Source: Nitrobacter sp963807355 (GTDB lineage Bacteria; Pseudomonadota; Alphaproteobacteria; Rhizobiales; Xanthobacteraceae). From it: a DNA stretch of 64,000 nt. Below the pieces are notes generated by a model. That model saw only the letters and a program-made list of their open reading frames with translations, was not told the DNA's origin and did no database searches. This document shows positions 8,626 through 16,662 of the stretch, in pieces. A program made the translations under genes and the position numbers. Where the stretch lies: positions 186,001 through 250,000 of the forward strand of contig CAWEBX010000003.1 of NCBI GenBank assembly GCA_963807355.1, read 5' to 3'. The first letter of the stretch is position 1; the number at the start of each line of letters is the position of its first letter.

Positions 8626-9180
8626 ATGCAAGCATCACAGCCGGAGGTGTGGCACGGCACCACGATCCTGACCGTCCGCAAGGGCGGCAAAGTGGTCATT
8701 GGCGGAGACGGTCAGGTCTCGATCGGACAGACCGTCATCAAATCCAACGCGAAGAAGGTCAGGAGGCTCGGAAAAGGCGACGTCATCGGCGGCTTCGCCG
8801 GCGCCACCGCCGATGCCTTCACCCTGTTCGAGCGGCTGGAAAGCAAGCTCGAACAGTATCCTGGCCAACTCACCCGCGCCGCCGTCGAACTCGCCAAGGA
8901 CTGGCGAACCGACCGCTATCTGCGGCGGCTGGAAGCCATGATGCTCGTTGCGGACAAAGACGTCTCGCTGGTGCTGACCGGGACCGGAGACGTTCTGGAG
9001 CCCGAATCCGGCGTGATGGCGATCGGCTCTGGCGGGAATTACGCGCTTGCCGCCGCAAGGGCCCTGGTCGACTCCGACAACGACGCCGAGACCATTGTCC
9101 GCCGTTCTCTCGATATCGCCGCCGATATCTGCGTTTATACCAATCGAAACTTGACGGTCGAGACGCTGTCCACGGATTGA
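8626..9180 (+). CDS. hslV: ATP-dependent protease HslVU, peptidase subunit
   Basis: Threonine protease of the cytoplasmic HslVU (ClpQY) proteasome-like complex. The 184-residue protein starts at the ATG at 8626, giving MQASQPEVWHG before TTILTVRKGGKVVIGGDGQ. The first Thr after the Gly is the expected nucleophile, so an 11-residue leader would be removed; such a leader is usual in this bacterial group. KSNAKKVRRL and GGFAGATADAF are family motifs. It is followed by hslU in the same direction after 147 bases. Confidence 0.96.
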   Translation: MQASQPEVWHGTTILTVRKGGKVVIGGDGQVSIGQTVIKSNAKKVRRLGKGDVIGGFAGATADAFTLFERLESKLEQYPGQLTRAAVELAKDWRTDRYLRRLEAMMLVADKDVSLVLTGTGDVLEPESGVMAIGSGGNYALAAARALVDSDNDAETIVRRSLDIAADICVYTNRNLTVETLSTD

Positions 9181-9327
9181 GCACGTCGGCTCCTGCAGGA
9201 GGCTCTTGTCGGAGTATTCGTGACAACCGTCGTCGTGCCAATCTGTCCAGTTCGGCGTCACTGGCAGGCTGGGCCGCCCATCATTTGACCGCTTGTTCCC
9301 CCAACGATCCAACATATCTTCGAGAAC

Positions 9328-10629
9328 ATGATGAACTTCTCTCCTCGCGAAATCGTCTCCGAACTCGACCGTTTCATAGTTGGCCAGACCGACGCCAAAC
9401 GCGCCGTCTCCATCGCGTTGCGCAATCGCTGGCGGCGCCAGCAATTGACCGGACCACTGCGCGAGGAGGTGTTGCCGAAGAACATTTTGATGATCGGCCC
9501 GACCGGCGTCGGCAAGACGGAGATCGCGCGACGGCTGGCGAAGCTTGCAAACGCCCCCTTCCTCAAGGTGGAGGCCACGAAATTCACCGAAGTAGGATAC
9601 GTCGGACGCGACGTCGAACAGATCGTCCGTGATCTTGTGGAGGTCGCGATCGGCCAGACCCGCGAGCGCAAGCGCAAGGACGTTCAAGCACGCGCGCAGC
9701 TTGCCGCCGAGGAGCGCGTTCTGGACGCCTTGGTCGGCGCCAATTCGAGCGCCGCAACGCGTGATTCCTTTCGCAAGAAACTGCGGGCAGGTGAACTGAA
9801 TGACAAGGAAATCGAGATCGAGACGCAATCATCCGGCGGAGCACCGATGTTCGAGATTCCCGGCATGCCGGGAGCACAGGTCGGTGCGATCTCGATCGGT
9901 GATATCTTTGGCAAGATGGGCGGACGAACCAAGACCCGCCGGCTGACCGTTTCTGACTCTCATGAAATCCTGATCAACGAGGAGTCCGACAAGCTGCTCG
10001 ATAGCGATCAGCTCACGCTGGAAGCGATCGCTGCGGTCGAAAATAACGGCATCGTGTTTCTCGACGAGATCGACAAGATCTGCGTGCGTGACGGGCGCAG
10101 CGGCGGAGACGTCTCGCGCGAAGGCGTGCAGCGCGACCTGCTGCCGCTGATCGAAGGAACGACGGTCTCGACCAAGCATGGCGCGGTGAAGACCGACCAT
10201 ATCCTGTTCATCGCGTCAGGCGCGTTTCATATTGCCAAGCCTTCCGATTTGCTCCCCGAATTGCAGGGCCGGCTGCCGATCCGCGTCGAACTGGAGGCTC
10301 TGACACGCAATGACTTGCGGCGCATCCTGACCGAGCCAGAGGCCTCGCTCATCAAACAATACGTCGCGTTGATGCAGACCGAGGAAGTCACGCTCGACAT
10401 CACCGATGATGCCGTCGACGCACTCGCGGATATCGCGGTCGCGGTGAATTCAACCGTGGAGAACATCGGTGCGAGACGGTTGCAGACCGTCATGGAGCGG
10501 GTGCTCGACGACATCTCGTTCACGGCCCCTGACCGCAAAGGCGAGACGGTCCGCATCAACTCCGGATATGTCCAGAAGCATATCGGGGATCTGGCCAAGA
10601 ATGCCGATTTGAGCAGGTTCATCCTCTAG
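9328..10629 (+). CDS. hslU: ATP-dependent protease HslVU, ATPase subunit
   Basis: AAA+ unfoldase that recognises substrates and feeds them to HslV. It has 433 residues: Walker A GPTGVGKTE near residue 57, the pore motif GYVGRD (about 90), a family-typical inserted I domain (about 110-240), Walker B GIVFLDEIDKI (about 245) and sensor-2 IGARRLQTVMER near the end. The C-terminus DLSRFIL is the activating tail that inserts into HslV. The start is the first of two adjacent ATG codons (9328 or 9331). Confidence 0.97.
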   Translation: MMNFSPREIVSELDRFIVGQTDAKRAVSIALRNRWRRQQLTGPLREEVLPKNILMIGPTGVGKTEIARRLAKLANAPFLKVEATKFTEVGYVGRDVEQIVRDLVEVAIGQTRERKRKDVQARAQLAAEERVLDALVGANSSAATRDSFRKKLRAGELNDKEIEIETQSSGGAPMFEIPGMPGAQVGAISIGDIFGKMGGRTKTRRLTVSDSHEILINEESDKLLDSDQLTLEAIAAVENNGIVFLDEIDKICVRDGRSGGDVSREGVQRDLLPLIEGTTVSTKHGAVKTDHILFIASGAFHIAKPSDLLPELQGRLPIRVELEALTRNDLRRILTEPEASLIKQYVALMQTEEVTLDITDDAVDALADIAVAVNSTVENIGARRLQTVMERVLDDISFTAPDRKGETVRINSGYVQKHIGDLAKNADLSRFIL

Positions 10630-10660
10630 AGTCTGTCACTGCGTCACGGAAACGGTGAAA

Positions 10661-10752
10661 GATTCTATCTTTTGTTTTAACGCGTTTTCTTCACGCGAAT
10701 CGAATTCCATCCTCGGGTCAAGCCCGAGGAATGCTTCGCTCGAAAACGCTAT
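10661..10752. repeat. Family A intergenic repeat with a second palindrome inserted
   Basis: Downstream of hslU. The A consensus (ACGCGTTTTCTTCACGCGAA, then TTCGCTCGAAAACGCTAT) is split at about 10710-10733 by a short palindrome, CCTCGGGTCAAGCCCGAGG, that belongs to a different repeat type (compare 37660-37685). Other A copies in this window lack the insert, so one mobile palindrome seems to have entered another. Confidence 0.7.
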
Positions 10753-10812
10753 GGAGACTGATTCCGACATCAGAACTCGAGCGCTGGCTTTTGATCGCGC
10801 CTTTTGATCGCG

Positions 10813-10858
10813 GATGATCCAATCCCGAAAACCGGTTCGTTTTCGGGATTATGCTCTA
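10813..10858. repeat. Intergenic palindromic repeat, family D, copy 2
   Basis: Reads GATGATCCAATCCCGAAAAC, then CCGGTTCGTTTTCGGGATTA, then TGCTCTA, forming a hairpin centred near 10836. Its right end overlaps the last codons and the TAA stop of the Smr-domain gene, so the repeat supplies that protein's C-terminus. Confidence 0.7.
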
Positions 10859-11430
10859 ACTCGGCGTCGCAACCGCACGTAAAGCGCGCCCTCGCCGCCA
10901 TGGCCGGAGTGCGCCTCGTCGAAACCCACGACCAGCGAGCGAAACTCGGGGAGAGCAAGCCATTGCGGGACCTGCCGGCGTAGTACACCCCGCTCGGAGT
11001 CCGGCCCCCTCGCGCGGCCCTTGCCGGTAATGACAAGCACGAAGGTGAGGCCATCGCCCGACGCGTTTTGCAAAAATTGCAGAAGGGCTCGATATGCCCG
11101 CGTTTGCGTCATGCCATGCAGGTCGATCCGAGCATCGATGTCTTTCCGTCCTCGGGACAATTGCGATCGCTCGCGGCGGGTGAGTGGTGCCGGCTGCGGG
11201 CTATTGAATCTGGCCGTTTTTTTGATTGAGTTTGATTCGGACCACGTCGCGGGCTTCGCAATCCTGGCGGATTTCACTTCAAGCCGGGATTGCAATGGAT
11301 CTGGCCGAGGTCGTTTGCGCAATGGCTTGGCTTGCCCCGCAACGCTTTCCCACAAACGGCGCTCCTCGTCCGTAAGTACGCGCTGGCGGCTCGGCCACGC
11401 GGATGCGTCGGGCGACAAGCGGCGTTTCAT
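10849..11430 (-). CDS. Smr-domain protein (Smr/MutS family)
   Basis: The 193-residue protein has a basic, disordered N-terminus (about 1-90) and a C-terminal Smr domain (about 95-193). It carries the DLHGMTQTRAY and ITGKGRARG blocks of Smr nucleases, the GxxxGxL-like segment RGVLRRQVPQWL, and the late GALYVRLRR strand. Smr domains nick DNA or cleave RNA in some proteins; the role here is unknown. The ATG at 11430 overlaps the TGA at 11427-11429 of the ancestral mltA frame, so the pair was once translationally coupled. Its last residues come from a repeat. Confidence 0.88.
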   Translation of the reverse strand: MKRRLSPDASAWPSRQRVLTDEERRLWESVAGQAKPLRKRPRPDPLQSRLEVKSARIAKPATWSESNSIKKTARFNSPQPAPLTRRERSQLSRGRKDIDARIDLHGMTQTRAYRALLQFLQNASGDGLTFVLVITGKGRARGPDSERGVLRRQVPQWLALPEFRSLVVGFDEAHSGHGGEGALYVRLRRRVRA

Positions 11431-11574
11431 CGCGCCCAGCGATGCCAGCGGCGGCGGTAATGGGTGCGATGCCGCCGGTTGTGCATGGATCTGACCTCAG
11501 GCCGCGCCGAGGGCAGCGGGGTGGCGTTCGATGGTGCGGCTTTCGCCGCTGGCGTCGGAGCAGCCCCGGCTTGC

Positions 11575-12990
11575 TCACCCGCGGGAAAAGAAGAGGGCGC
11601 GGAGGTATGCGGGGTGTTGGCCGGCTTCTGATCCTTGGGCGGAAAAAGCTTTGCGAATTCTTGCCGAGGGTCGTGTTTGCGGAAGCGGCATGGTTCTGGC
11701 GCGAGCTACCGGATCAAGGCTGTTCGGGACGAGCATGACGAAGTGCATATGGTGTCGCAGACGGCCCGACAGCCGCCCCGCTTCCGAACCGGCGCCGAAG
11801 TAAAGGTCCGCGCGGGCCGGACCAACAATGGCAGAGCCTGTATCTTGCGCGATCATCAGTCGATGAAACGGCGTTTTCGCCTGTTCGGATTCGATCGGCA
11901 ACTCGCCTTCGATGAAGAAAGGCGTGCCATAGACATGCAGCGATTTGTCGACCGCAATCGACCTGCCCGGCGTCAAAGGCAGACCCTGTGCTCCGATCGC
12001 CTCGTCGTTGTCCGAGAGCTTCACCTCGTGAAAGAACACGTAGGAGCGGTTCTGACGGCGCAATTCCTTGGCGCCATCCGGGTTTTCATTCATCCACTGC
12101 CGGATGCGTTGCATCGACATCTGATCCTTCGGGATGATGTTGCGTTCGATCAGAATACGACCGACCGCGGTATATGGATATCCGTTATAGGAATCATAGT
12201 TGATGCGTAAGGTGGAGCCGTCCTCGAGCCGAACGCGCGCTGAGCCCTGGATTTGAGTGAAGAGCAGATCGGTCTGGCTCTTGAGCCAGCAGATTTCGAG
12301 GCCGCGGCCTTCGATCGCGCCATCCTCGATTTCGGCGCGATCGTAGTAGGGGACCAGCTTTCGGCGGCCAATTTTGCGATACACCGGCCCGCTGTTGGGC
12401 AGGCTCGGCGCGCTTTGCGTGAATCCCCGGACAAAAAGGTTCGAAGGGCGCCGATAAACCGGGACGGTGTAGACATCCGTTCTGGCGCGCGATCCGTCGA
12501 TGATTGGCTCGTAATAGCCGGTAACGAAGCCGTCCGTTTCGCCGAGACGTGAAATGCGCACGGCCCGGAAATGGTTTTCGAAGAAGACTTTCGCTTTGGC
12601 GTCGTCTGAGATATTGGCCGTCTTCGCCGCTCGGCACGGCTCCCGCAAGGTTGCGCCGAGCGCCTTCTGACTGACGGCCGTTATACGCCGCACAGTGACT
12701 GCGCGGCAGCTAGCGCGAAAAGCCTTGAACGCGTCAAGATGATTGTCGTTGTTCCAGCCAGCGATGCCAGCCCAGGAAACCGGCGAGTATTGACCACCAA
12801 CGATCTCGAGCGGCCCGGCCGAACGATGACGGCTATCGTGAGCTTGGGCGGCGACAGGCGCAATCGCGGCGGCGACGCATAATCCGACCGCGCATCTTCT
12901 TAACCGATAGAAGTCAGCTGACGCTTCCGGTGCCAACCAGTTTCCAGTTCGGATCGCGCGACGAGATATCGCGGGCAAACGTCCAAACAT
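11575..12990 (-). CDS. mltA: Membrane-bound lytic murein transglycosylase A, with a C-terminal frameshift
   Basis: Cleaves peptidoglycan glycan strands to 1,6-anhydromuropeptides at the periplasmic face. Signal-like hydrophobic stretch CAVGLCVAAAIAPVAAQA, then the MltA barrel (GYYEPIIDGSRART, SQTDLLFTQIQGSARVRLED) and the 3D domain (MIAQDTGSAIVGPARADLYFG, with conserved aspartates). At about 11655 the frame leaves the ancestral one. Dropping one A restores RPSAEFAKLFPPKDQKPA and a basic tail ending at a TGA at 11427-11429 that overlaps the next gene. The catalytic domains are unaffected. The start is uncertain: the ATG at 12990 lies inside the upstream gene, and TTG at 12936 is an alternative. 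Confidence 0.9.
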   Translation of the reverse strand: MFGRLPAISRRAIRTGNWLAPEASADFYRLRRCAVGLCVAAAIAPVAAQAHDSRHRSAGPLEIVGGQYSPVSWAGIAGWNNDNHLDAFKAFRASCRAVTVRRITAVSQKALGATLREPCRAAKTANISDDAKAKVFFENHFRAVRISRLGETDGFVTGYYEPIIDGSRARTDVYTVPVYRRPSNLFVRGFTQSAPSLPNSGPVYRKIGRRKLVPYYDRAEIEDGAIEGRGLEICWLKSQTDLLFTQIQGSARVRLEDGSTLRINYDSYNGYPYTAVGRILIERNIIPKDQMSMQRIRQWMNENPDGAKELRRQNRSYVFFHEVKLSDNDEAIGAQGLPLTPGRSIAVDKSLHVYGTPFFIEGELPIESEQAKTPFHRLMIAQDTGSAIVGPARADLYFGAGSEAGRLSGRLRHHMHFVMLVPNSLDPVARARTMPLPQTRPSARIRKAFSAQGSEAGQHPAYLRALFFSRG

Positions 12991-13615
12991 CGGTAATATC
13001 GGAAATCTTCTCAGGGTTTCCGTCGACGATCACTCCGGTCTTGTCGCGGGTGACAGAAATCATCTGCGAAATGAAGCGGACCGTCAGTTGCTCGGCGCCG
13101 TCTCGCAATTCCGCACCGATCAACTCGGCTTTATCAATTGATACAAATCGCGTTTCGGTCTTCTGCTCGAGTCTCTCTCTATCCTTGATAGCCGCATCAA
13201 AGCTTTCATAGACATCCGACGACAGCAGGTCTTTCAAAGTCCGGCGATCCCCGTTGGCGAATGCCAGTACGATCATCTCATAGGCACTGCGTGCGCCGCT
13301 CAGGAAATGCCCGGGATCGAAGGAGGAATCCTGGGCCGCAATAGCGTCGAGCCCTAAAGCGAGTGTCGTGCCCGGTTCAGCCAAATTCTTCCAGCGATCG
13401 GAATTTGGCCCCACATCGGCGGTGGGCGTCGCGGATGACTGATTGATCACGGTTCCCGGCACCGGAACGACGTTGTTGTCCTGGGTACCACGCAGGACTT
13501 CCCGCGTAGCATCGTAAGGCGGACGCTCACTTCCTGTCCGCTGCCCGAGAACACTGCGCAGACGCAGGAAAATAAAGACCGCCAGCGCCAGGAAAATGAT
13601 GGTGTAAATATCCAC
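12914..13615 (-). CDS. Tim44/TimA-like protein
   Basis: A 233-residue protein with one N-terminal membrane helix (IYTIIFLALAVFIFLRLRSV), a low-complexity linker, and a C-terminal Tim44-like domain (about 90-233; AYEMIVLAFANGDRRTLKDL, then FISQMISVTRDKTG and ITDVWTFARDISSRDPNW). The preferred start is the GTG at 13615 (VDIYTII); the ATG at 13687 adds 24 polar residues. In mitochondria Tim44 anchors Hsp70 at the import channel; the bacterial homologue is an inner-membrane protein of uncertain role. It precedes mltA and lies divergently from secB. Confidence 0.88.
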   Translation of the reverse strand: MDIYTIIFLALAVFIFLRLRSVLGQRTGSERPPYDATREVLRGTQDNNVVPVPGTVINQSSATPTADVGPNSDRWKNLAEPGTTLALGLDAIAAQDSSFDPGHFLSGARSAYEMIVLAFANGDRRTLKDLLSSDVYESFDAAIKDRERLEQKTETRFVSIDKAELIGAELRDGAEQLTVRFISQMISVTRDKTGVIVDGNPEKISDITDVWTFARDISSRDPNWKLVGTGSVS

Positions 13616-14038
13616 GTCGTCTTCACTTTCTGATCGGCTAGGATCACGACCTGCGAACAAACGTCCAGCCGTGGGCCAGGTTCGCATCGGACGGCCGGAT
13701 TTATTTAAGTACGAAACGTAGTCCGGCCAAGGGCGGATTTTAGCATAACGAGCGGACCAGGGAGGGTGCCTCCTTTGCCAAGTTGACCAAACATAGCGCG
13801 TTTCCGATCAAAGGGGAAAGTCAGATTGCAGGCAGAAAGCGTATTCCCTCAACAGTTTGAGGGCACGGGCGAAAGGCCTGTGGTGCGGCCGAGGGACGCC
13901 CCGGGTTCACTGGCGCGTCCGCCGTCCTTGTGGACAGCGGCAGGCTTATGTTAGCCACTCGCCCCGACGCGGCACTTCGCTCTTCAAGCAGGCGCATCGT
14001 CTGACAAGTCGGCTTGAAGTTTTAGGAGAGAGAGATCC
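13616..14038. other. Divergent spacer between the tim44-like gene and secB
   Basis: About 420 bases. I find no supported gene; short frames here have no recognisable product. In related genomes that I remember, a small membrane gene of the FxsA type lies beside secB at this place, but nothing like it remains here. The region should carry the secB promoter and that of the leftward gene. A good ribosome site, TAGGAGAG, lies just before secB. Confidence 0.45.
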
Positions 14039-14524
14039 ATGACCAACGGCAACGGCACGCCTCCCGAGGCAGCCCCTTCACCCCAATTGAACGTGCTGGC
14101 CCAGTACACCAAAGATTTCTCTTTCGAGAATCCCAACGCGCCCGCCTCCCTCGCGCCTCAGCAACAGCCTCCGTCGATCAGCGTTCAGATCAATGTGGGC
14201 GCCAGCAACGTGGCGGAGAACGACTATGAGGTGGTGCTTAAAGTCGAAGGCAAGGCTGAACATACCGGCAAGCTGATGTTCAGTTTCGAGCTCGCCTATG
14301 CGGGCGTGTTCCGGATCGTCAACGTCCCCCAGGAAAATCTTCACCCCCTGGTCATGATCGAATGCCCACGGCTGCTGTTCCCATTCGCTCGCGAAATTGT
14401 CGCCACAACCGTTCGTGGCGGCGGATTTCCGCCACTGATGCTCGACCCAATTGATTTTGTAAGCCTGTATCGACAAAACATGGAGCGTCAGGCCGCCGCC
14501 GCGGCGCAACAAAAGCCAAGCTAA
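14039..14524 (+). CDS. secB: Protein-export chaperone SecB
   Basis: Cytosolic tetrameric chaperone that keeps preproteins unfolded and hands them to SecA. The 161-residue protein has a disordered Pro/Gln-rich N-terminus, then the core: QYTKDFSFENPNAP, SISVQINVGASNVAENDYEV, ELAYAGVFRI and CPRLLFPFAREIVATTVRGG, all SecB hallmarks. It starts at an ATG eight bases after TAGGAGAG. It is a single plus-strand gene facing dnaQ. Confidence 0.97.
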   Translation: MTNGNGTPPEAAPSPQLNVLAQYTKDFSFENPNAPASLAPQQQPPSISVQINVGASNVAENDYEVVLKVEGKAEHTGKLMFSFELAYAGVFRIVNVPQENLHPLVMIECPRLLFPFAREIVATTVRGGGFPPLMLDPIDFVSLYRQNMERQAAAAAQQKPS

Positions 14525-14573
14525 TCCACCGCAAGCGAGGCGGTCGCCCTAAAGGGTGATTGATATACGTGAA

Positions 14574-15305
14574 TCAGACGCCAGCCCGCTCGAGGACCGG
14601 CTTCTTTTCGGATTCCAGTGCCAGGAATTCCGTCCAGATCGCCTTCTCGCCGAGCGTAGCAACGAAATCCCGATGCGCAATGCGGTCGTCCTCGGTTACG
14701 CGCGAGGACAGCGGCACCGTTCGCTGACGTCTTGGCAGTTCCAAAGTTCCGCCGGATTGACGGGGCGTGGTTTCAGCCAGGATTAATTGCGACTGGCGCG
14801 CGCCGATGAGATCAATATAGACCTCCGCAAGCAGTTCAGCGTCCAGCAATGCGCCGTGTTTGGTTCGGCGGCTATTGTCGATGGCATAGCGCGAGCACAG
14901 GTCGTCCAGCCGGTTCGAGACGCCGGGATGTTTTCGACGCGCCATCAATAGCGTATCTACCAACCGCTCGCGGCCGATCGCCTGCCTTTTGAGGCGATCA
15001 AGCTCGGCATTGATGAAGCTGATATCGAACGATGCGTTGTGAATGATCAGAGGCGCATCACCGATAAATTCCAGAAACTCATCGACGACGTGCGCAAACA
15101 GCGGTTTGTCGGCAAGGAATTCGCTCGACAGGCCATGTACCGCGAACGCCTCTTGTGGCATATCGCGTTCCGGATTGATGTAGCGGTGGAACGTTTGCCC
15201 CGTCGGCATGCGGTTGAATATCTCAACGCAGCCGAGCTCAACCAGACGATCGCCTCGCAGCGGATCCAGGCCGGTGGTTTCGGTATCGAGAACGATTTCG
15301 CGCAT
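14574..15305 (-). CDS. dnaQ: DNA polymerase III epsilon subunit (3'-5' proofreading exonuclease)
   Basis: Proofreading subunit of the replicative polymerase. The 243-residue protein shows the DEDDh exonuclease motifs in order: VLDTETTGLDP (motif I), IIHNASFDISFINAEL (motif II) and HGALLDAELLAEVYIDL (motif III). The C-terminal 60 residues, including QRTVPLSSRV, form the flexible tail that would bind the alpha subunit. It lies downstream of coaE on the minus strand with a family A repeat in the spacer. Confidence 0.95.
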   Translation of the reverse strand: MREIVLDTETTGLDPLRGDRLVELGCVEIFNRMPTGQTFHRYINPERDMPQEAFAVHGLSSEFLADKPLFAHVVDEFLEFIGDAPLIIHNASFDISFINAELDRLKRQAIGRERLVDTLLMARRKHPGVSNRLDDLCSRYAIDNSRRTKHGALLDAELLAEVYIDLIGARQSQLILAETTPRQSGGTLELPRRQRTVPLSSRVTEDDRIAHRDFVATLGEKAIWTEFLALESEKKPVLERAGV

Positions 15306-15320
15306 GCGCTTTCGTGATAT

Positions 15321-15415
15321 TAGAGCGTTTTTCTAGCGACGTGGATGCCAGTTCGCGTGAAGAAAACGCGTCAAATCAAAATCATAGTGCTCGCCTCTGA
15401 TTCCCTCAGAAGCGG
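15321..15415. repeat. Family A intergenic repeat, inverted copy
   Basis: Reverse-orientation copy between dnaQ and coaE: AGAGCGTTTTTCTAGCGA at one end, then GTTCGCGTGAAGAAAACGCG, then a TCTGATTCCCTCAGAAGCG palindrome. Compare 19973-20077 and 34495-34597. Confidence 0.75.
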
Positions 15416-15430
15416 AACGGCTCAGGAGAA

Positions 15431-16030
15431 TTAGAGCCGCCGCCGCGGCATCTTAGCAGCTGCTGCCAAGATTTCCCGGATTTGCGCGCGCACGTGATCA
15501 AGACCGTGCGAGGTATCCACTACGAAATCCGCCCGCGTGCGCTTTTCGGCATCCGGCAACTGCCGGGCAAGAATCGCCTCCAGCTTTTCGCTCGTCATGT
15601 TGTTGCGGGCCATGATGCGCTTACGCTGAACGTCAGGCGTTGTCGTGACGACAACGACCGCGTCGACATCCTGCTCGCCGCCGGTTTCAAACAGCAACGG
15701 CACATCAACCACCGCTACCGCTGCACCTGACCGCTCAGCCTGCTCGAGAAACGCGCGACGGTAGACATGCAACATGGGGTGCACGATCTCCTCAAGCCGC
15801 TTCATGGCTGCGGTATCGTGCACGACCTTTGCCGACAATTTCTCACGGTCGACTTTGCCGTCGACGGTCGTGCCGGGAAACGTGGCCTCAATCACCGGGG
15901 CCGCCTCTCCTTCATAGATGGCGTGAACGGCCGCGTCCGCATCGTAAACCGGAATCCCCGCTTCCGAAAAAAGTCGGGCGGTGGTCGATTTCCCCATACC
16001 GATCGAGCCGGTCAGCCCAAGCACCAGCAT
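15431..16030 (-). CDS. coaE: Dephospho-CoA kinase
   Basis: Final step of coenzyme A synthesis, phosphorylating the 3'-OH of dephospho-CoA. The 199-residue protein starts at the ATG at 16030, giving MLVLGLTGSIGMGKSTTARL, the P-loop at the extreme N-terminus; 18 further upstream codons are not family-like. The VYDADAAVHAIY and VVDVPLLFETGG blocks are typical. It lies 16 bases downstream of the maf-like gene, so it is probably cotranscribed with maf and dnaQ. Confidence 0.95.
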   Translation of the reverse strand: MLVLGLTGSIGMGKSTTARLFSEAGIPVYDADAAVHAIYEGEAAPVIEATFPGTTVDGKVDREKLSAKVVHDTAAMKRLEEIVHPMLHVYRRAFLEQAERSGAAVAVVDVPLLFETGGEQDVDAVVVVTTTPDVQRKRIMARNNMTSEKLEAILARQLPDAEKRTRADFVVDTSHGLDHVRAQIREILAAAAKMPRRRL

Positions 16031-16046
16031 ATCCGAGCATCCGCTG

Positions 16047-16655
16047 TTACAGCGATAGCAACTCTTGAGAGCGCAGAAAAGCAAGCAGCGGCAACAGCGG
16101 CAAGCCTAGAATGGTGAAATGATCTCCTTCGATCAGGCTAAACAGATGGATGCCGAGGCTTTCGAGCTGATAGGCGCCGACACTGGAGGAAGCCGCATCG
16201 CCAGCCGCGTCCAGATACACTCTGATCGTGTCCTCGCTCAGTTCCCGCATCGTCATCCGCGCGACTGAGACATCTTCAAACAGCGACTTACCATCGCGCA
16301 CGACCGAGACGCCGGCGTGCAAAAGATGAGTCCGCCCAGAAAGCGCACGCAGGTGTGCGACCGCGCGCTCGCGGCTCACCGGCTTGTTGAACAGACAGCC
16401 ATCGCATTCGAGCGTCTGATCCGCGCCGATGACGTAGCGTCCGGGTGAGCGCAGCGAAACCTGACGAGCTTTTTCACAGGCCAAACGGGCCGCGATCTCA
16501 CCGGCGGTCGTGAGGCCGGAACTTTGCTGGACGGTTCGCTCGTCGATCGCAGCCGGGACTGTCTCGAATGACAGACCTGCATTGGCGAGCAATAGTTGTC
16601 GCACCCGGCTTTGCGACGCCAGTATCAGGGGTTTTGATTCGCGCCATATCGCCAT
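16047..16655 (-). CDS. Maf-like nucleotide pyrophosphatase
   Basis: Maf/HAM1-like hydrolase of non-canonical or modified nucleoside triphosphates; the exact substrate cannot be assigned. The 202-residue protein starts at the ATG at 16655 (MAIWRESKPLILASQSRVRQ). Motifs: LILASQSRVRQLLL, IGADQTLECDG with the catalytic acidic pair, and GAYQLESLGIHLFSLIEGDHF, whose EGD block is conserved. It lies eight bases after ppsR. Confidence 0.92.
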   Translation of the reverse strand: MAIWRESKPLILASQSRVRQLLLANAGLSFETVPAAIDERTVQQSSGLTTAGEIAARLACEKARQVSLRSPGRYVIGADQTLECDGCLFNKPVSRERAVAHLRALSGRTHLLHAGVSVVRDGKSLFEDVSVARMTMRELSEDTIRVYLDAAGDAASSSVGAYQLESLGIHLFSLIEGDHFTILGLPLLPLLAFLRSQELLSL

Positions 16656-16662
16656 TTCCGGC

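Noticed and set aside
8635..9828. 397-codon minus-strand frame across hslV and hslU
   Set aside because: Spans two well-supported plus-strand genes; no family signature.
13616..14038. Small gene at 13857-14042 before secB
   Set aside because: The 61-codon frame overlaps the secB start and ribosome site and has no recognisable product.
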